NCBI RefSeq assembly: GCF_008326305.1
Contig: NZ_BIXY01000013.1
Coordinates: 1 to 64,000, forward strand
Direction: 5' to 3'
Origin: Dictyobacter arantiisoli
GTDB lineage: Bacteria; Chloroflexota; Ktedonobacteria; Ktedonobacterales; Ktedonobacteraceae
Length of the DNA: 64,000 nt
Part shown: positions 26,688 through 36,656 of the stretch, one piece after another
Position numbering within the stretch: position 1 is the stretch's first letter
Layout of the letters: each line of letters starts with the position of its first letter
Made by a program: the position numbers and the translations under genes
The notes under the pieces: generated by a model
Seen by the model: only the letters and a program-made list of their open reading frames with translations
Told to the model about the DNA's origin: nothing
Databases searched by the model: none

Positions 26688-27896
26688 TCAGGTATTTTTG
26701 AAGAGCTTGTGAAGCTGATCCCAGATATTTGGTTGTTGATTCAATGGTGATTTCTCATTATGTGACGAATGAGGGTGTTCTGGATTATTTTGGTGTTGCT
26801 GCTGTGCCTCTTGTTGTCCCTTTTGTATCAATGGAGAGAATGGCGGCAACCTGGGGGTGACTGGTACACCACCCGTTGTTTGTGAGTGAGGAGGCTGTTG
26901 TGGCGATTGTCGCGCATCACTTTGAGATCTATTAAGAGAGGACGCTTGTTTTTTCTCCTGTTCTTGTGTTGTAAGATAGCGCGGCAGCGGTGCTTGCGGC
27001 CTCTTAGGAAGATAAGGGGCGTTCTTGCCCGGTTGTACAGGGCGCAGTGGGGCAGTAGTGGATGAAGGCGGTGGTAGATGCAAGCCACGGAGAGCCTCGG
27101 CCATCTGGCTGGCGTCCTCATAGCGCTGATTACGATCTTGTGCGAGTGCCGTGAAGATCACCTGCTCGAGCGACTGTGGAATAGCCGGATTATGCATGCT
27201 GAGGGGACGTATATGTCCCTGGAGAATGGCCTGTGTGACTTCTGGTACTGTGCGGCCCATAAAAGGGCGTGTTCCGCTTACCATTTCATAGAGCACGACA
27301 CCCAGGGCATAGATATCGCTGCGATTATCAAGGACATGACCCCAGATCTGTTCGGGTGAGGCGTAGTAGATGCTGCCGACCAGTGTGCGGGCTACCGTAA
27401 TCACCTGGAGACCGGCAGCACGCGCCAGCCCAAAATCCATGACTTTAATTTTGCCCCATCGGCTCAACATTAAATTTTCTGGTTTAATGTCGCGATGAAT
27501 GACGTTGCGCTCCCGGTAAGCAGCGTCAAGAGCATCTGCAATCTGTGCTGCATATTCAGCAGCGAAATAGGGAGCGATAGTACCATCGAGATACAACAAA
27601 TTGGCGAGAGTTGGGCCCTGCACAAATTCCATTGCGAAATAGAGAAGTTTTTGTTGCTCGCCTGCATCGTAAATCTGCACAATATTTGGATGATTCAGGC
27701 CCGCAATAATATGCGCTTCGCGGGTAAAGCGAGCGACATACGATGCATCACGTGCCAATCCTTGAGGAAGCACTTTCACGGCGACCTCGCGTCCCAGTGT
27801 CAATTGCCTGGCTCGATAGACAACTCCCATTGCACCCCGACCCACTTCTTCTTCCAGATAATATCCACCGAGATTGTGCCCTGCCAGTTCATTCAT
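26688..27896 (-). CDS. Ser/Thr protein kinase 2 (soluble)
   Basis: A 402-residue eukaryote-type kinase. The kinase domain (about 10-275) has GRGAMGVV, Lys41, HRDIKPEN (134-141), DFG (154-156) and the ASPEQ motif. From about 280 on the protein is rich in Pro, Gln and Ser and seems disordered; it ends in a short helix (NIWDQLHKLFKNT). No transmembrane helix is seen, unlike kinases 1 and 3. The ATG at 27896 begins just before the domain but has no clear ribosome binding site; a TTG at 27923 is an alternative. The gene precedes the HEAT-repeat gene by about 240 bases. Confidence 0.88.
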   Translation of the reverse strand: MNELAGHNLGGYYLEEEVGRGAMGVVYRARQLTLGREVAVKVLPQGLARDASYVARFTREAHIIAGLNHPNIVQIYDAGEQQKLLYFAMEFVQGPTLANLLYLDGTIAPYFAAEYAAQIADALDAAYRERNVIHRDIKPENLMLSRWGKIKVMDFGLARAAGLQVITVARTLVGSIYYASPEQIWGHVLDNRSDIYALGVVLYEMVSGTRPFMGRTVPEVTQAILQGHIRPLSMHNPAIPQSLEQVIFTALAQDRNQRYEDASQMAEALRGLHLPPPSSTTAPLRPVQPGKNAPYLPKRPQAPLPRYLTTQEQEKKQASSLNRSQSDARQSPQQPPHSQTTGGVPVTPRLPPFSPLIQKGQQEAQQQHQNNPEHPHSSHNEKSPLNQQPNIWDQLHKLFKNT

Positions 27897-27970
27897 GGTT
27901 GTTGCGGCAAACGGAATAACCAACCTACATGTTGTAAGGAATGCCGCTCTCCTTTCTGGTATGAAGCATC

Positions 27971-27990
27971 ATCTATCTACAGGGATAGAT
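27971..27990. promoter_or_regulatory. Inverted repeat upstream of kinase 2
   Basis: ATCTATC (27971-27977) and GATAGAT (27984-27990) form a 7+7 inverted repeat with a six-base spacer, about 75 bases before the kinase 2 start. A perfect 12-bp palindrome, CTACTATAGTAG, lies further up at 28045-28056. Both are operator-like only by shape. The rest of 27991-28293 shows no gene. Confidence 0.3.
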
Positions 27991-28293
27991 AACAGCATGA
28001 TTGCTGTAGTTGTATCCCTGTTTCCTACAGAGGATGTGAAGTCACTACTATAGTAGACGGATACTTGCTACGTTGCGAGTATGCATATCCAAAAGTACTT
28101 GTTCTGCTATGATTTTGGTTTTGCACATTTTTGTGTGCGAAGAAGGCTCAGTGCTTGTTCTGTATCCTGCGAAAAAGCTATCTCAATGTGCTAATGCAGG
28201 TCTGATAGGCGTTATTTTATAACGTATCACAAACTACGTCTAGAGTTGGTCTCGAAATAGCAAGTGCTCCAATTTGGAAAGAAGGCAAAAAAG

Positions 28294-28328
28294 GAGTGCA
28301 AGGACAGAGATTGGTACGCCTTGCACTC
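28294..28328 (-). terminator. Terminator of the primary-type sigma gene
   Basis: GAGTGCAAGG (28294-28303) is the reverse complement of 28319-28328. On the minus strand the stem is followed by CTTTTTTG, giving a typical intrinsic terminator. Confidence 0.8.
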
Positions 28329-28354
28329 TTTTCAGGGAATTGAACTCTTACTAT

Positions 28355-29257
28355 TTAATCGAGATAGTCTTTCAAGATTCTGCTGGCCTGTGGATGGCGC
28401 AACTTGCGAATTGCGCGTTCCTCAATCTGTCGTACACGTTCACGGGTGACTTTTAATTTTTTGCCAACTTCCTCAAGCGTGTGATCATGGTCATCGAGAA
28501 GGCCAAAGCGCAACTCAATAACTTGCCGTTCTCGGACCGTTAATTGTCCCAGAACTTTACGAATCTCTTCACGTAACAACTGTTGATCGGTAATCTCAGA
28601 AGGTCCTCGATCATGGATGTCTTCAATAATATCGCCGAGGGTATTCTCCTCTTCTTCTGAGAGTGGGGCATCAAGCGAGAAGACCTTTTCGGCCCAGATA
28701 AGCAATTCGCTGACGCGTTCTGGTGTCATACCGAGACGTTCACCAATATTATCGGGGGTTGGTTCTCGTCCTGTTTCCTGATACAACTGGCGTGTGGTGC
28801 GTTTGACACGCATCACCTCTTCCATGATGTAGACAGGGAGTCGTACAACACGTGTACCCTCGAGGATGGCCCGTGTGATTGCCTGTTTGATCCACCATGT
28901 GGCATAGGTGGAGAAACGGAAACCCTTGCGATAATCAAATTTGGTAACAGCCCTGATGAGGCCAATATTGCCCTCACCGATCAGATCTTCCAGGGAAAGC
29001 CCCTGTCCGACATATTTCTTGGCAATGCTGACAACCAGACGTAAATTCGCTTCGATGAGATGATTTCGTGCATCCTTGTCACCCCCCTCAGCCCTCTCTG
29101 CAATGCGAGATTCGCTTGCTGCGGAGAGCAGAGGAATACGTGAGATCTCACGAAGATAGAGACGTAAGCTGTCACTTTGTGCCAGGCTACTCAGATCGGT
29201 ATCTGGTACATTTTCGCGTTCAGCCGCTTTATCACGGTTGCGTTCTGCGTTAAACAT
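28355..29257 (-). CDS. RNA polymerase sigma-70 factor (group 1/2)
   Basis: A 300-residue sigma factor without region 1.1. Region 1.2 is [17 protein letters not shown], region 2 holds [38 protein letters not shown] and [13 protein letters not shown], region 3 follows, and region 4.2 is [24 protein letters not shown]. The -10 and -35 reading residues appear intact, so it should read TATAAT-type promoters like those in this window. The ATG at 29257 is chosen; a TTG at 29272 preceded by AGAGAG is an alternative and adds five residues. A promoter and a terminator frame the gene. Whether it is the main sigma or a paralogue cannot be decided here. Confidence 0.92.
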   Translation of the reverse strand: MFNAERNRDKAAERENVPDTDLSSLAQSDSLRLYLREISRIPLLSAASESRIAERAEGGDKDARNHLIEANLRLVVSIAKKYVGQGLSLEDLIGEGNIGLIRAVTKFDYRKGFRFSTYATWWIKQAITRAILEGTRVVRLPVYIMEEVMRVKRTTRQLYQETGREPTPDNIGERLGMTPERVSELLIWAEKVFSLDAPLSEEEENTLGDIIEDIHDRGPSEITDQQLLREEIRKVLGQLTVRERQVIELRFGLLDDHDHTLEEVGKKLKVTRERVRQIEERAIRKLRHPQASRILKDYLD

Positions 29258-29326
29258 CACATTTCGTTCCAAGTGCTTGCTCTCTTCTCCTGCAACATGT
29301 ACGTAGATCAGTTCAGTCCATGACTT

Positions 29327-29354
29327 ATTGTATCATACGTATGGGGTATTGCAA
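29327..29354 (-). promoter_or_regulatory. Predicted promoter of the sigma gene
   Basis: On the minus strand TTGCAA (29354-29349) and TACAAT (29332-29327) are 16 bases apart, about 65 bases before the start codon. Confidence 0.45.
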
Positions 29355-29922
29355 GCAACATCTCCCCACTGTTCAGTCATCATACCTCACGTTGTTTCGT
29401 TTTGTGTTTGTGTCGACGAACGCATATGCGTACCAGATCCGGACACCATGTAGGACGTGAGGTTTTCTTTTTCTTTTTGCCAAGTATATTCTTGAGAACA
29501 GTAAACAATAGGGTTCTTATTCCTGTTTTGCTAGTAAATTTCCGAAACTATGTTGCTTTTGACGCTTGATTATGCTATTGCTGATAAAAAGATATTTTTC
29601 CCTATCATATAGAAGCACTCTTGAGATGAAATGCGTCTGTTTTGGAATGTGCTCTACCTATTATGTTGGATGACGGGAAGAATGGCTACTACTTTTTTTA
29701 ATTGAGACAGAATATGCTATGATAACGGCTGAGTCGAGTGCATGGAAGAAAGCGTGACTGCATAAGGAAATATCGCACTATGATTACAGGAGTTTGGCTC
29801 AGCTTTACCCTACGAGAAATTCTCAGGCTGTAACCGCTCTGGTCATTGCTTCGTAAATATAACGCAACGCGCAAACGTTAAAGAAACTACCATGTGTTGA
29901 AAGTAGAGGGATTAGCTCTGCT
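29355..29922 (+). other. Gap before kinase 3 with a possible extended -10
   Basis: No gene is seen. TGCTATGAT at 29715-29723 fits TGnTATAAT with one mismatch and could start a roughly 200-base leader for kinase 3. No known riboswitch was recognised in that leader. Confidence 0.35.
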
Positions 29923-31749
29923 ATGAGCTTACCAGCAGCATTAGCACCAGGAACTGTTATTGGGGGTCATTATATTATTGGGACCTTGATCAATCAAGGT
30001 GGTTTTGGTGCGGTCTATCGTGGCACTGATACCAGTGAGAACAACCGTCCCTGCGCGATTAAGGAAACCTATGACGTTACACCAGCGGCGCGTCGTCAGG
30101 CCTTGATGGAAGCCAGTGTGTTGCTTACTGTGCGTAGCCCTCATTTGCCTGAAGTCTATGATACTCTGGAGGCAAATGGGCGTTTCTATCTCATCATGCA
30201 ACTGATAGAGGGACAAAATCTGTTGCAACTGTTGCGTTCTCGTGTGCCTAATGGGCAGGTCGGCGTTCGGGTTCCGGGACAACTGAGCAAGAGTCCCTGT
30301 AGTGAACAAGAGGTGTTAAGCTGGCTGTTACCATTGATGGATGCATTGCAAGAGCTTCATAGTCGGCGCCCAGCAGTGATGCATCGTGACATCAAACCTG
30401 GCAATATTGTATTGACCCCGACTGGCACCGCCGTACTGCTGGATTTTGGTCTTACCAAGCTCTATGATCCCAATTCCAGTACGCAGACATTGGGACGAGC
30501 TGTCACCGAGGGTTTTAGCCCGCTTGAACAATACGTTGGCAAAACCTCGCCTCAATCAGATATCTACTCCATGGCGGCTACCATGTACATTTTGCTTACA
30601 AACCGGCTCCCTCCTGCTGCGACCAGCCGCGGTGTACGTGATGAACTTGTCGCACCGCGTCTGCTTGATCCCTCCTTATCACCAAAGCTGGAATGGGTAT
30701 TGCTGAAAGCATTGGCTTTGCATGCCGATCAGCGTTTCACCAGCATAGGAGAAATGGCCAGAATATTACGTGAGCCTACCTTTAACGATTATGACGAGCC
30801 GACTGTATCTGTTCCATATAATCCACCGTCCCCGATAGTAGCTGGCAATAGTGGCGCTGCATCTACGCCCTATAACGATCCCACCATTGCAGTCCCCTAC
30901 AATCCAGCAGCGACATTTCAGGGATCAGGAAATGCACCATCAACAGTGCAGGCTCCATTGCATATCAAACCCAATCCCAGTCCTATCAGTGCTTCCTATC
31001 CCTTTCTTCCCGGGACGGTTGGACAAGCAGGAGCATATTCACCCATTTCTCCGCAACAATCTTCTGGCTATACCCCTGGAGGAGCAGGTCAGCAGCAAAT
31101 GGGTTATCCCGGAATGAGTGGTCCACAAGGATACGGTGGATATTCCGCTCCTCAGACTCCTGTTCCGGGATATGGCATATCTCAACCCGTTCTCCCTTTG
31201 ACTCCAGCCCAGCAAAAAAAGCGAGCGCGTGCTCAGGCGGCTGCCAATCGTCCTTTGCCAGTTCCCGCAGATCAAGGTTGTCTCTGGGGTGTGCTACAGG
31301 GATTGGTTGCAGCGGCTCTGGTGCTCTTCTTTAAAGAGCAAGTAGACTTTTATCTGGCGATGATAATTGGATTTCTCTTCTATGTCGGTGCCGGTTTTAT
31401 GACCTCACGTCGTGGCGGAAGTCCGGTGCGTGGTGCCTGGGCAGGATATTGGACCGGTATCTTTGGCACCATTACATTTTGGATTGTCCTGGGTATTGGC
31501 CTGCTGGTGAGTGCTCTGCAGCGTTTCCAGATTCTCACTCGTTACAACACAGGTGTGAATCCTGGTTCCCTCTTCTCGCAAGCCTGGAATACCATCCAAC
31601 CTCAATGGCCTGCTATACCTGCATTGCTTGCAAATCAGCCGCCCTTCGTCAATTATCTTGTCTTTATGCTCATTGGGTTACTTATCGCCTGGACTGCTGG
31701 CGGTATTGGTGGTTTCTGGTCCCGTGCGCAACGTGTGACTCGTCGTTAA
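29923..31749 (+). CDS. Ser/Thr protein kinase 3 with C-terminal membrane region
   Basis: A 608-residue kinase. The catalytic domain (about 15-285) has NQGGFGAV, an invariant Lys in CAIKE (47), HRDIKPGN (154-161), DFG (174-176) and SPLEQ in place of APE. A Pro/Gly/Gln-rich middle part (about 290-440) contains a repeated PYNPP/PYNDPT motif and YGGYSAPQ-like segments. The C-terminus (about 450-605) has four hydrophobic segments with short loops, so the kinase is anchored at its end rather than by one helix, with little outside the membrane. The ATG at 29923 has GAGGGA some 12 bases upstream. Repeat copy C follows the stop. Confidence 0.88.
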   Translation: MSLPAALAPGTVIGGHYIIGTLINQGGFGAVYRGTDTSENNRPCAIKETYDVTPAARRQALMEASVLLTVRSPHLPEVYDTLEANGRFYLIMQLIEGQNLLQLLRSRVPNGQVGVRVPGQLSKSPCSEQEVLSWLLPLMDALQELHSRRPAVMHRDIKPGNIVLTPTGTAVLLDFGLTKLYDPNSSTQTLGRAVTEGFSPLEQYVGKTSPQSDIYSMAATMYILLTNRLPPAATSRGVRDELVAPRLLDPSLSPKLEWVLLKALALHADQRFTSIGEMARILREPTFNDYDEPTVSVPYNPPSPIVAGNSGAASTPYNDPTIAVPYNPAATFQGSGNAPSTVQAPLHIKPNPSPISASYPFLPGTVGQAGAYSPISPQQSSGYTPGGAGQQQMGYPGMSGPQGYGGYSAPQTPVPGYGISQPVLPLTPAQQKKRARAQAAANRPLPVPADQGCLWGVLQGLVAAALVLFFKEQVDFYLAMIIGFLFYVGAGFMTSRRGGSPVRGAWAGYWTGIFGTITFWIVLGIGLLVSALQRFQILTRYNTGVNPGSLFSQAWNTIQPQWPAIPALLANQPPFVNYLVFMLIGLLIAWTAGGIGGFWSRAQRVTRR

Positions 31750-31770
31750 AGGCTGCTACCCGGATACCTC

Positions 31771-32062
31771 TATCAAACACTTTGTATGCTCGACTTTGTA
31801 CAATTTTGAAAACGTGAGCTCGAAAATGCGTCGCACTCGCCCTTTTTCTCAGGCTCAAAAGCCTAAAAACGTACAAAGTCGAGGTATGAGAGTGTCAGCC
31901 TCCCAGTACCATTGGGATCTTGCTGCTCACTTGCTGGCAGGCGCCGACGCGCCTGCACCCTTTTTAGTGTATGTTGCTGTAAATGTACATAGCACATTTA
32001 CAGCAACATACACTAAAAAGTGGTTTGAGCACCGTAGGTGCGAAAACTCATGCACACATTAG
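31771..32062. repeat. Interspersed repeat, copy C (inverted, composite)
   Basis: The copy shares CGACTTTGTACAATTTTGAA-like ends with copies A and B; GTACAAAGTCG occurs here in both orientations (near 31790 and 31871). The core CTGCTCAC-TTGCTGGCAGGCG at about 31920-31945 is the reverse complement of the core in A and B. CGAAAACTCATGC at 32040-32052 matches the reverse complement of 595-610 in copy B. Between these blocks copy C carries an extra hairpin absent from B. The copy fills the gap between kinase 3 and tex. Confidence 0.7.
31960..32020. repeat. Perfect 27-bp hairpin nested in repeat copy C
   Basis: Bases 31960-31986 are the exact reverse complement of 31994-32020, with a seven-base loop. 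The arms begin CTTTTTAGTG and end CACTAAAAAG. Compared with copy B the hairpin and a few flanking bases interrupt the repeat, which suggests a nested insertion. It could also act as a terminator for kinase 3. Confidence 0.85.
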
Positions 32063-32100
32063 CTACAGCTTCAGATATAGTAGAAGCGGCTACGTGGAAG

Positions 32101-32109
32101 TGTTATACT
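32101..32109 (+). promoter_or_regulatory. Extended -10 promoter of tex
   Basis: TGTTATACT fits TGnTATAAT with one mismatch and is identical to the site before the CHAT gene. TAGAAG 17 bases upstream is a poor -35. Confidence 0.5.
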
Positions 32110-32176
32110 TGAGGGACAGCTCTCCTCGCGTGAAGACTGCAATCCTCAATTTGGTGAAGGAAGGTAGGCTATACTA

Positions 32177-34516
32177 TTGGCGACTCAAGAATCAACCACA
32201 CAGACTGCTGCGACAACGGAGCATGCACCTGCGGCTATCTTGTCTGTTGAAGATATTGCACGTATTTTGAGTGTTGAATTAAAGCTTGGCCGTGGGCAAA
32301 TTGTCCGTACGATAGTTTTGATCGATGAAGGCAATACGACGCCTTTTATTGCTCGTTATCGGAAAGAGGTAACCGAGAGCCTGGATGAGGTTCAGATTCA
32401 AGCTATTGCTGATCGGGCCCTGGCATTGCGTGCGTTGTTTGAACGCAAACAGGATGTACATAGGCTGATTGAGGCACAGGGCAAGTTGACGCTGGAACTA
32501 GCGAGCGCTCTTGAAGCGGCAAAGACATTGCAAGATGTAGAGGATCTTTATTTACCCTATCGCCCGAAACGGAAGACGCGTGCGAGTGTTGCCCGTGAAA
32601 AAGGCTTAACCCCTCTGGCAGAATTGATCATCCAGCAGCCTGCAACGGTTGGTGATAGAGAGTCCTTGTTAGAGCAGCATGCCCAACCATTTTTGAACGC
32701 TGATAAGGGTGTTGAAAGCAGCCAGGAGGCGTATGCTGGTGCCTGTGATATCGTAGCAGAGATGATTGTCGAGGATGCAGCGGTTCGTAAAAATGTACGC
32801 ACCACTTTTTTTCAGCGATCGGCGTTAGGTTCACGCGTAGTAGCCGATGCAGAGAAGGTCGCCGAAAAAGATCCCACGGGTGTCTATCGCCTGTACTATG
32901 AGTTTGATGAAAATGTAACCAGTTTGGTGCCACATCGTGTTCTGGCGCTGAATCGTGGTGAGCGCGAGGGAGTATTACGCGTCAATATCTCTCTGCCATA
33001 TGAGCAGGTACAGCGCGATATCACCACCCACTATCCTGTGAAGGCGACCTCCCCTTTTGCTTCATTGCTTGTCGATGCCATGGAGGATGGCTATAAACGC
33101 CTGTTGGCACCTGCTATTGAGCGTGAGGCGCGTCTGGAGTTGACGACGAAAGCCGAGGAACATGCGATCAACGTTTTTGCGACCAACCTGCGCAATCTGT
33201 TGCTCCAGCCGCCTTTACGCGGCAAAAAGGTCCTGGGGATTGATCCTGGCTTTCGCACCGGCTGTAAACTGACGGTGGTGGACGAAAATGGAAAATACAT
33301 TACATCAGATACCATGTATTTATATCAGGCTGATAAGGCGCGCCAGCAGTTGCGACAAATGCTGGCTGATTATGAGATTAGCGTGATTGCGATTGGCAAT
33401 GGGACAGCCTCACGCGAAACTGAGCAACTGGTCGCGGATTTGCTGCGCGAACTTGGTGAACAGCATCCAGGACAGGAAGCGCCCGGTTATATGATTGTGA
33501 ATGAGGCGGGTGCTTCAGTTTATTCAGCCTCAGAGGCAGCGCGTGAAGAGTTTCCCACGCTGGATGCGACGCAGCGTGGCACGATTTCAATTGCACGCCG
33601 GTTACAAGATCCATTGGCAGAACTGGTCAAGATTGATCCTAAAGCGGTAGGGGTTGGCTTGTATCAGCATGATGTGGATCAAAAAGCGCTGGCGGCAATG
33701 CTGGATCGGGTGGTGGAATCGTGCGTAAATTTTGCTGGCGTTGAGGTCAATTCAGCTTCAGCAGCGCTGCTCAAGCGGGTTTCCGGTATTAATAGCAGGG
33801 TGGCTAATGCGATTGTGAAGTATCGCGAAGCTCATGGGCCTTTTAAAGCGCGTAAGGATTTGCTGAAAGTGTCTGGCCTGGGACCTGCGACCTTTGTACA
33901 GGCGGCGGGCTTCTTAAAGATCGCCAATGGCGTAGAGCCACTCGATAATACGTTTATCCATCCTGAGAGCTATGATGCGGCGCGTAAACTGCTGGAACTG
34001 TTGCCTGCTGGTGATGATAAGCAGGTGAAATCTGCCGAACGTGTGGTGCAATTTCGACAAATGATCAAATTGCAACAGAGTCTGGGACGTTCGCAGCGCA
34101 ATCGTAGCCAGGGCAATACTGATGGGGGTGAGAATGCTACCTGGATGGAGATTGCCAGGAACGTTGGTGTTGGTTTGCCAACCCTCAATGATATCCTGGA
34201 AAACCTTGAGAAGCCAGGATTAGACCCACGCGACGCCTTGCCTCCCCCTATCCTGCGCCATGATGTGTTGAAAATGGAAGATCTGCAGCCAGGTATGGTG
34301 TTACAGGGGACAGTACGCAATGTGGTCGATTTCGGTGCTTTTGTAGATATTGGTGTTAAGCATGATGGACTGGTGCATGTCTCAGAGATGGCTGATCGCT
34401 TTGTACGAGATCCTTTAACCATCGTCGCAGTGGGACAGGTGGTCCGGGTTCAAGTGTTGGATATTGATATCAAACGTAATCGTATCCAGTTGAGTATGCG
34501 TAACATAAAGGCCTAG
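32177..34516 (+). CDS. tex: Tex-family transcription accessory / RNA-binding protein
   Basis: A 779-residue Tex protein, a nucleic-acid-binding factor linked to transcription and RNA turnover. The N-terminal helical Tex domain (about 30-200) is followed by the RNase H-like YqgF domain starting VLGIDPGFRTGCKLTVVD (near 350), a helix-hairpin-helix pair (SRVANAIVKYREAHGPF and LLKVSGLGPATFVQAAGF, near 540-580) and a C-terminal S1 domain (LQPGMVLQGTVRNVVDFGAF onward). The start is TTG with GGAAGGTAGG upstream; no ATG occurs before the conserved part. The S9 peptidase starts 25 bases after its stop, probably on the same transcript. Confidence 0.93.
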   Translation: MATQESTTQTAATTEHAPAAILSVEDIARILSVELKLGRGQIVRTIVLIDEGNTTPFIARYRKEVTESLDEVQIQAIADRALALRALFERKQDVHRLIEAQGKLTLELASALEAAKTLQDVEDLYLPYRPKRKTRASVAREKGLTPLAELIIQQPATVGDRESLLEQHAQPFLNADKGVESSQEAYAGACDIVAEMIVEDAAVRKNVRTTFFQRSALGSRVVADAEKVAEKDPTGVYRLYYEFDENVTSLVPHRVLALNRGEREGVLRVNISLPYEQVQRDITTHYPVKATSPFASLLVDAMEDGYKRLLAPAIEREARLELTTKAEEHAINVFATNLRNLLLQPPLRGKKVLGIDPGFRTGCKLTVVDENGKYITSDTMYLYQADKARQQLRQMLADYEISVIAIGNGTASRETEQLVADLLRELGEQHPGQEAPGYMIVNEAGASVYSASEAAREEFPTLDATQRGTISIARRLQDPLAELVKIDPKAVGVGLYQHDVDQKALAAMLDRVVESCVNFAGVEVNSASAALLKRVSGINSRVANAIVKYREAHGPFKARKDLLKVSGLGPATFVQAAGFLKIANGVEPLDNTFIHPESYDAARKLLELLPAGDDKQVKSAERVVQFRQMIKLQQSLGRSQRNRSQGNTDGGENATWMEIARNVGVGLPTLNDILENLEKPGLDPRDALPPPILRHDVLKMEDLQPGMVLQGTVRNVVDFGAFVDIGVKHDGLVHVSEMADRFVRDPLTIVAVGQVVRVQVLDIDIKRNRIQLSMRNIKA

Positions 34517-34541
34517 CAGTTATGTGTGAGAGGGATGTGTA

Positions 34542-36383
34542 ATGGCACAACGAAGCTATGAGTTTGAGCGTTATTTAAATGTACGTACAGCCTTTGGTCC
34601 GAGTTTTGCTCCCGATGGCAAGCGTCTTAGTTTTCTAACCAATATCACCGGTGTGGCTGAGGTTTGGAGCGTTCCCTTTGATCCACAACAACTGACTCCA
34701 GCATGGCCGGAACAGTTAACATTTCGGGGAGAGCGTGTGGCGGGCGCAATTTATTCTCCTGTCGCTGATATGTTATTAGTGATTGGGGATCTGGGCGGCA
34801 ATGAATCAATGCAATTTTTCTTGCTGAATGCCGATGGTTCAGAATGGACGGCTCTCACAGATCGCCTGGATGTAATGCACATCTTTGGTGGTTGGTCGCC
34901 TGATGGAACGCGTATTGCGTATAGTAGCAATGCTCGTGATCCTCACTACTTTGATGTCTATGAGCATGATATCGCTACTGGTGAAGTGCGCCGGGTCTTA
35001 CAGCAGGATGGCACAAATTATACCGTGGGATATTCTCCTGATGGTCAACAGATCCTGGTTACTCGCCGTATTTCTAACACACGCGCCCAACTCTTACTCG
35101 TTGATTTGCCTACTGGACAAATTCGAGCTTTGACTCCTGATCCTACAGTGGGAGAACGTGGTGCTGAATATTCCAATGCCGCATGGGCAGCAGATGGGCA
35201 AGGACTCTATGTATTAAGCAATAGGGATCGTCAATTCCGTGCGCTGGCCTATTTGGACCTGGCTACGCTTGAATTGCGTTATCTAATGGAGGTGAACTGG
35301 GATGCTGAGCATTTAGCACTTACCACCGATGGTTCCTTCCTGGCGCTATCTACGAATGAAGATGGCTATTCCAAATTAGAACTTTTCGATGTCTCCCAGG
35401 GTTGGGAGCAGCGCCAGTTACTTAATGGGCTAGGCTTACCTGCTGGTGTAATCTACGATCTCTGCTGGTCTCAGGATGGTGTTCGTCTGGCCCTCTCCTA
35501 CACAGCCCCCGATGATGCAATGGATATTTATGTCTGGGATCGCCTTGCAGGTGTGATCACGCGTGCGACACAGAGTGCACGAGGGGGCATTCCTCGCTCC
35601 GCATTTGTTCATCCGCAATTGGTCCGCTATCCTACCTTCGATGGGCGAGAGATTCCCGCTTTTTTGTATCTGCCCCAGCAGGCACAACAGAATATCCCGG
35701 TGGTTATTAATGTCCACGGTGGACCCGAGGGACAATCACGTCCTTTGTTTGATCCCGTGACACAGTATTTTGTCTCTCTTGGCTATGCAGTCCTGGCACC
35801 CAATGTGCGTGGTAGTGTTGGGTATGGTTATGACTATCAGAGTCTGGACGATGTTCGTTTACGTATGGATTCGGTGGCTGACTTGCGAGCTGCAGCTTTA
35901 TGGTTGCGTGAACGTAGTATTGCTGCAGCTGATAAGATTGTTGTTATGGGGGGTAGCTATGGCGGATTTATGGTACTCTCTGCCATTACCACGTATCCCG
36001 ATCTCTGGGCGGCGGCTGTAGATATTGTGGGTATTGCAAACTTTGTCTCATTCCTGGAAAATACAGGACCATATCGACGCAAGTTGCGCGAGGCTGAATA
36101 TGGTAGCCTTGAGCATGACCGCGAGTTTTTGGAACAGATTTCGCCGATACGCTCTGTTGATCAGATTACGGCCCCTTTGTTTGTGGTGCATGGAGCCAAC
36201 GATCCTCGCGTTCCGGTTGGCGAGGCCGAACAGATTGTTGCAGCCTTACGCGAGCGTCAGGTTCCCGTGGAATATTTACGTTTTGAAGATGAAGGTCATG
36301 GATTGATCAAGCGTAGTAATCGCTTGATTGCCTACCCCGCTATCGCACGCTTCTTGCAGCAATATCTGCGGCTTGATCAATAA
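34542..36383 (+). CDS. S9-family serine peptidase (acylaminoacyl/prolyl oligopeptidase type)
   Basis: A 613-residue cytoplasmic peptidase. The first ~350 residues form a beta-propeller with repeated blade motifs such as FAPDGKRLSFLTN, WSPDGTRIAYSSN and YSPDGQQILVTRR. The C-terminal alpha/beta hydrolase domain has the oxyanion-hole motif HGGPEGQ, the nucleophile in GGSYGGFM (about Ser470), the acid in HGANDPRVP and the His in DEGHGL. It probably trims short or N-acylated peptides. The ATG at 34542 has GAGAGGG upstream. It follows tex by 25 bases. No signal peptide is seen. Confidence 0.9.
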   Translation: MAQRSYEFERYLNVRTAFGPSFAPDGKRLSFLTNITGVAEVWSVPFDPQQLTPAWPEQLTFRGERVAGAIYSPVADMLLVIGDLGGNESMQFFLLNADGSEWTALTDRLDVMHIFGGWSPDGTRIAYSSNARDPHYFDVYEHDIATGEVRRVLQQDGTNYTVGYSPDGQQILVTRRISNTRAQLLLVDLPTGQIRALTPDPTVGERGAEYSNAAWAADGQGLYVLSNRDRQFRALAYLDLATLELRYLMEVNWDAEHLALTTDGSFLALSTNEDGYSKLELFDVSQGWEQRQLLNGLGLPAGVIYDLCWSQDGVRLALSYTAPDDAMDIYVWDRLAGVITRATQSARGGIPRSAFVHPQLVRYPTFDGREIPAFLYLPQQAQQNIPVVINVHGGPEGQSRPLFDPVTQYFVSLGYAVLAPNVRGSVGYGYDYQSLDDVRLRMDSVADLRAAALWLRERSIAAADKIVVMGGSYGGFMVLSAITTYPDLWAAAVDIVGIANFVSFLENTGPYRRKLREAEYGSLEHDREFLEQISPIRSVDQITAPLFVVHGANDPRVPVGEAEQIVAALRERQVPVEYLRFEDEGHGLIKRSNRLIAYPAIARFLQQYLRLDQ

Positions 36384-36603
36384 TCCTGCTTGCTCACTGG
36401 ATAAAAAAACGGAAATGCAGCCTGTCTGATCAAAGGATGGGCTGTTTGAAGTGCTCTCACACAAGCGAAGGTGTTTTTTATATAAATAGTATAATTTGCT
36501 TTGCAGTTAATTCTCGCAAAGTCACTTCTTCTCGTTTTTATTATATCATAAACATCCACTTATCGGCAACGTCCTTTTGGACAATGTTTTTTTTGCTTGC
36601 TCT

Positions 36604-36612
36604 TGCTATACT
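36604..36612 (+). promoter_or_regulatory. Extended -10 promoter of MFS exporter 2
   Basis: TGCTATACT fits TGnTATAAT with one mismatch, about 40 bases before the MFS start codon. No -35 was recognised at the usual distance. Confidence 0.5.
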
Positions 36613-36656
36613 TGCCAACTGATCTGTTTTAAAGAGCAAAAAGGAAAAGGGAGCCG

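Noticed and set aside
36306-36330. Inverted repeat AATCAAGCG-like within the S9 peptidase gene
   Set aside because: It lies in conserved coding sequence near the catalytic His and is explained by codon choice.
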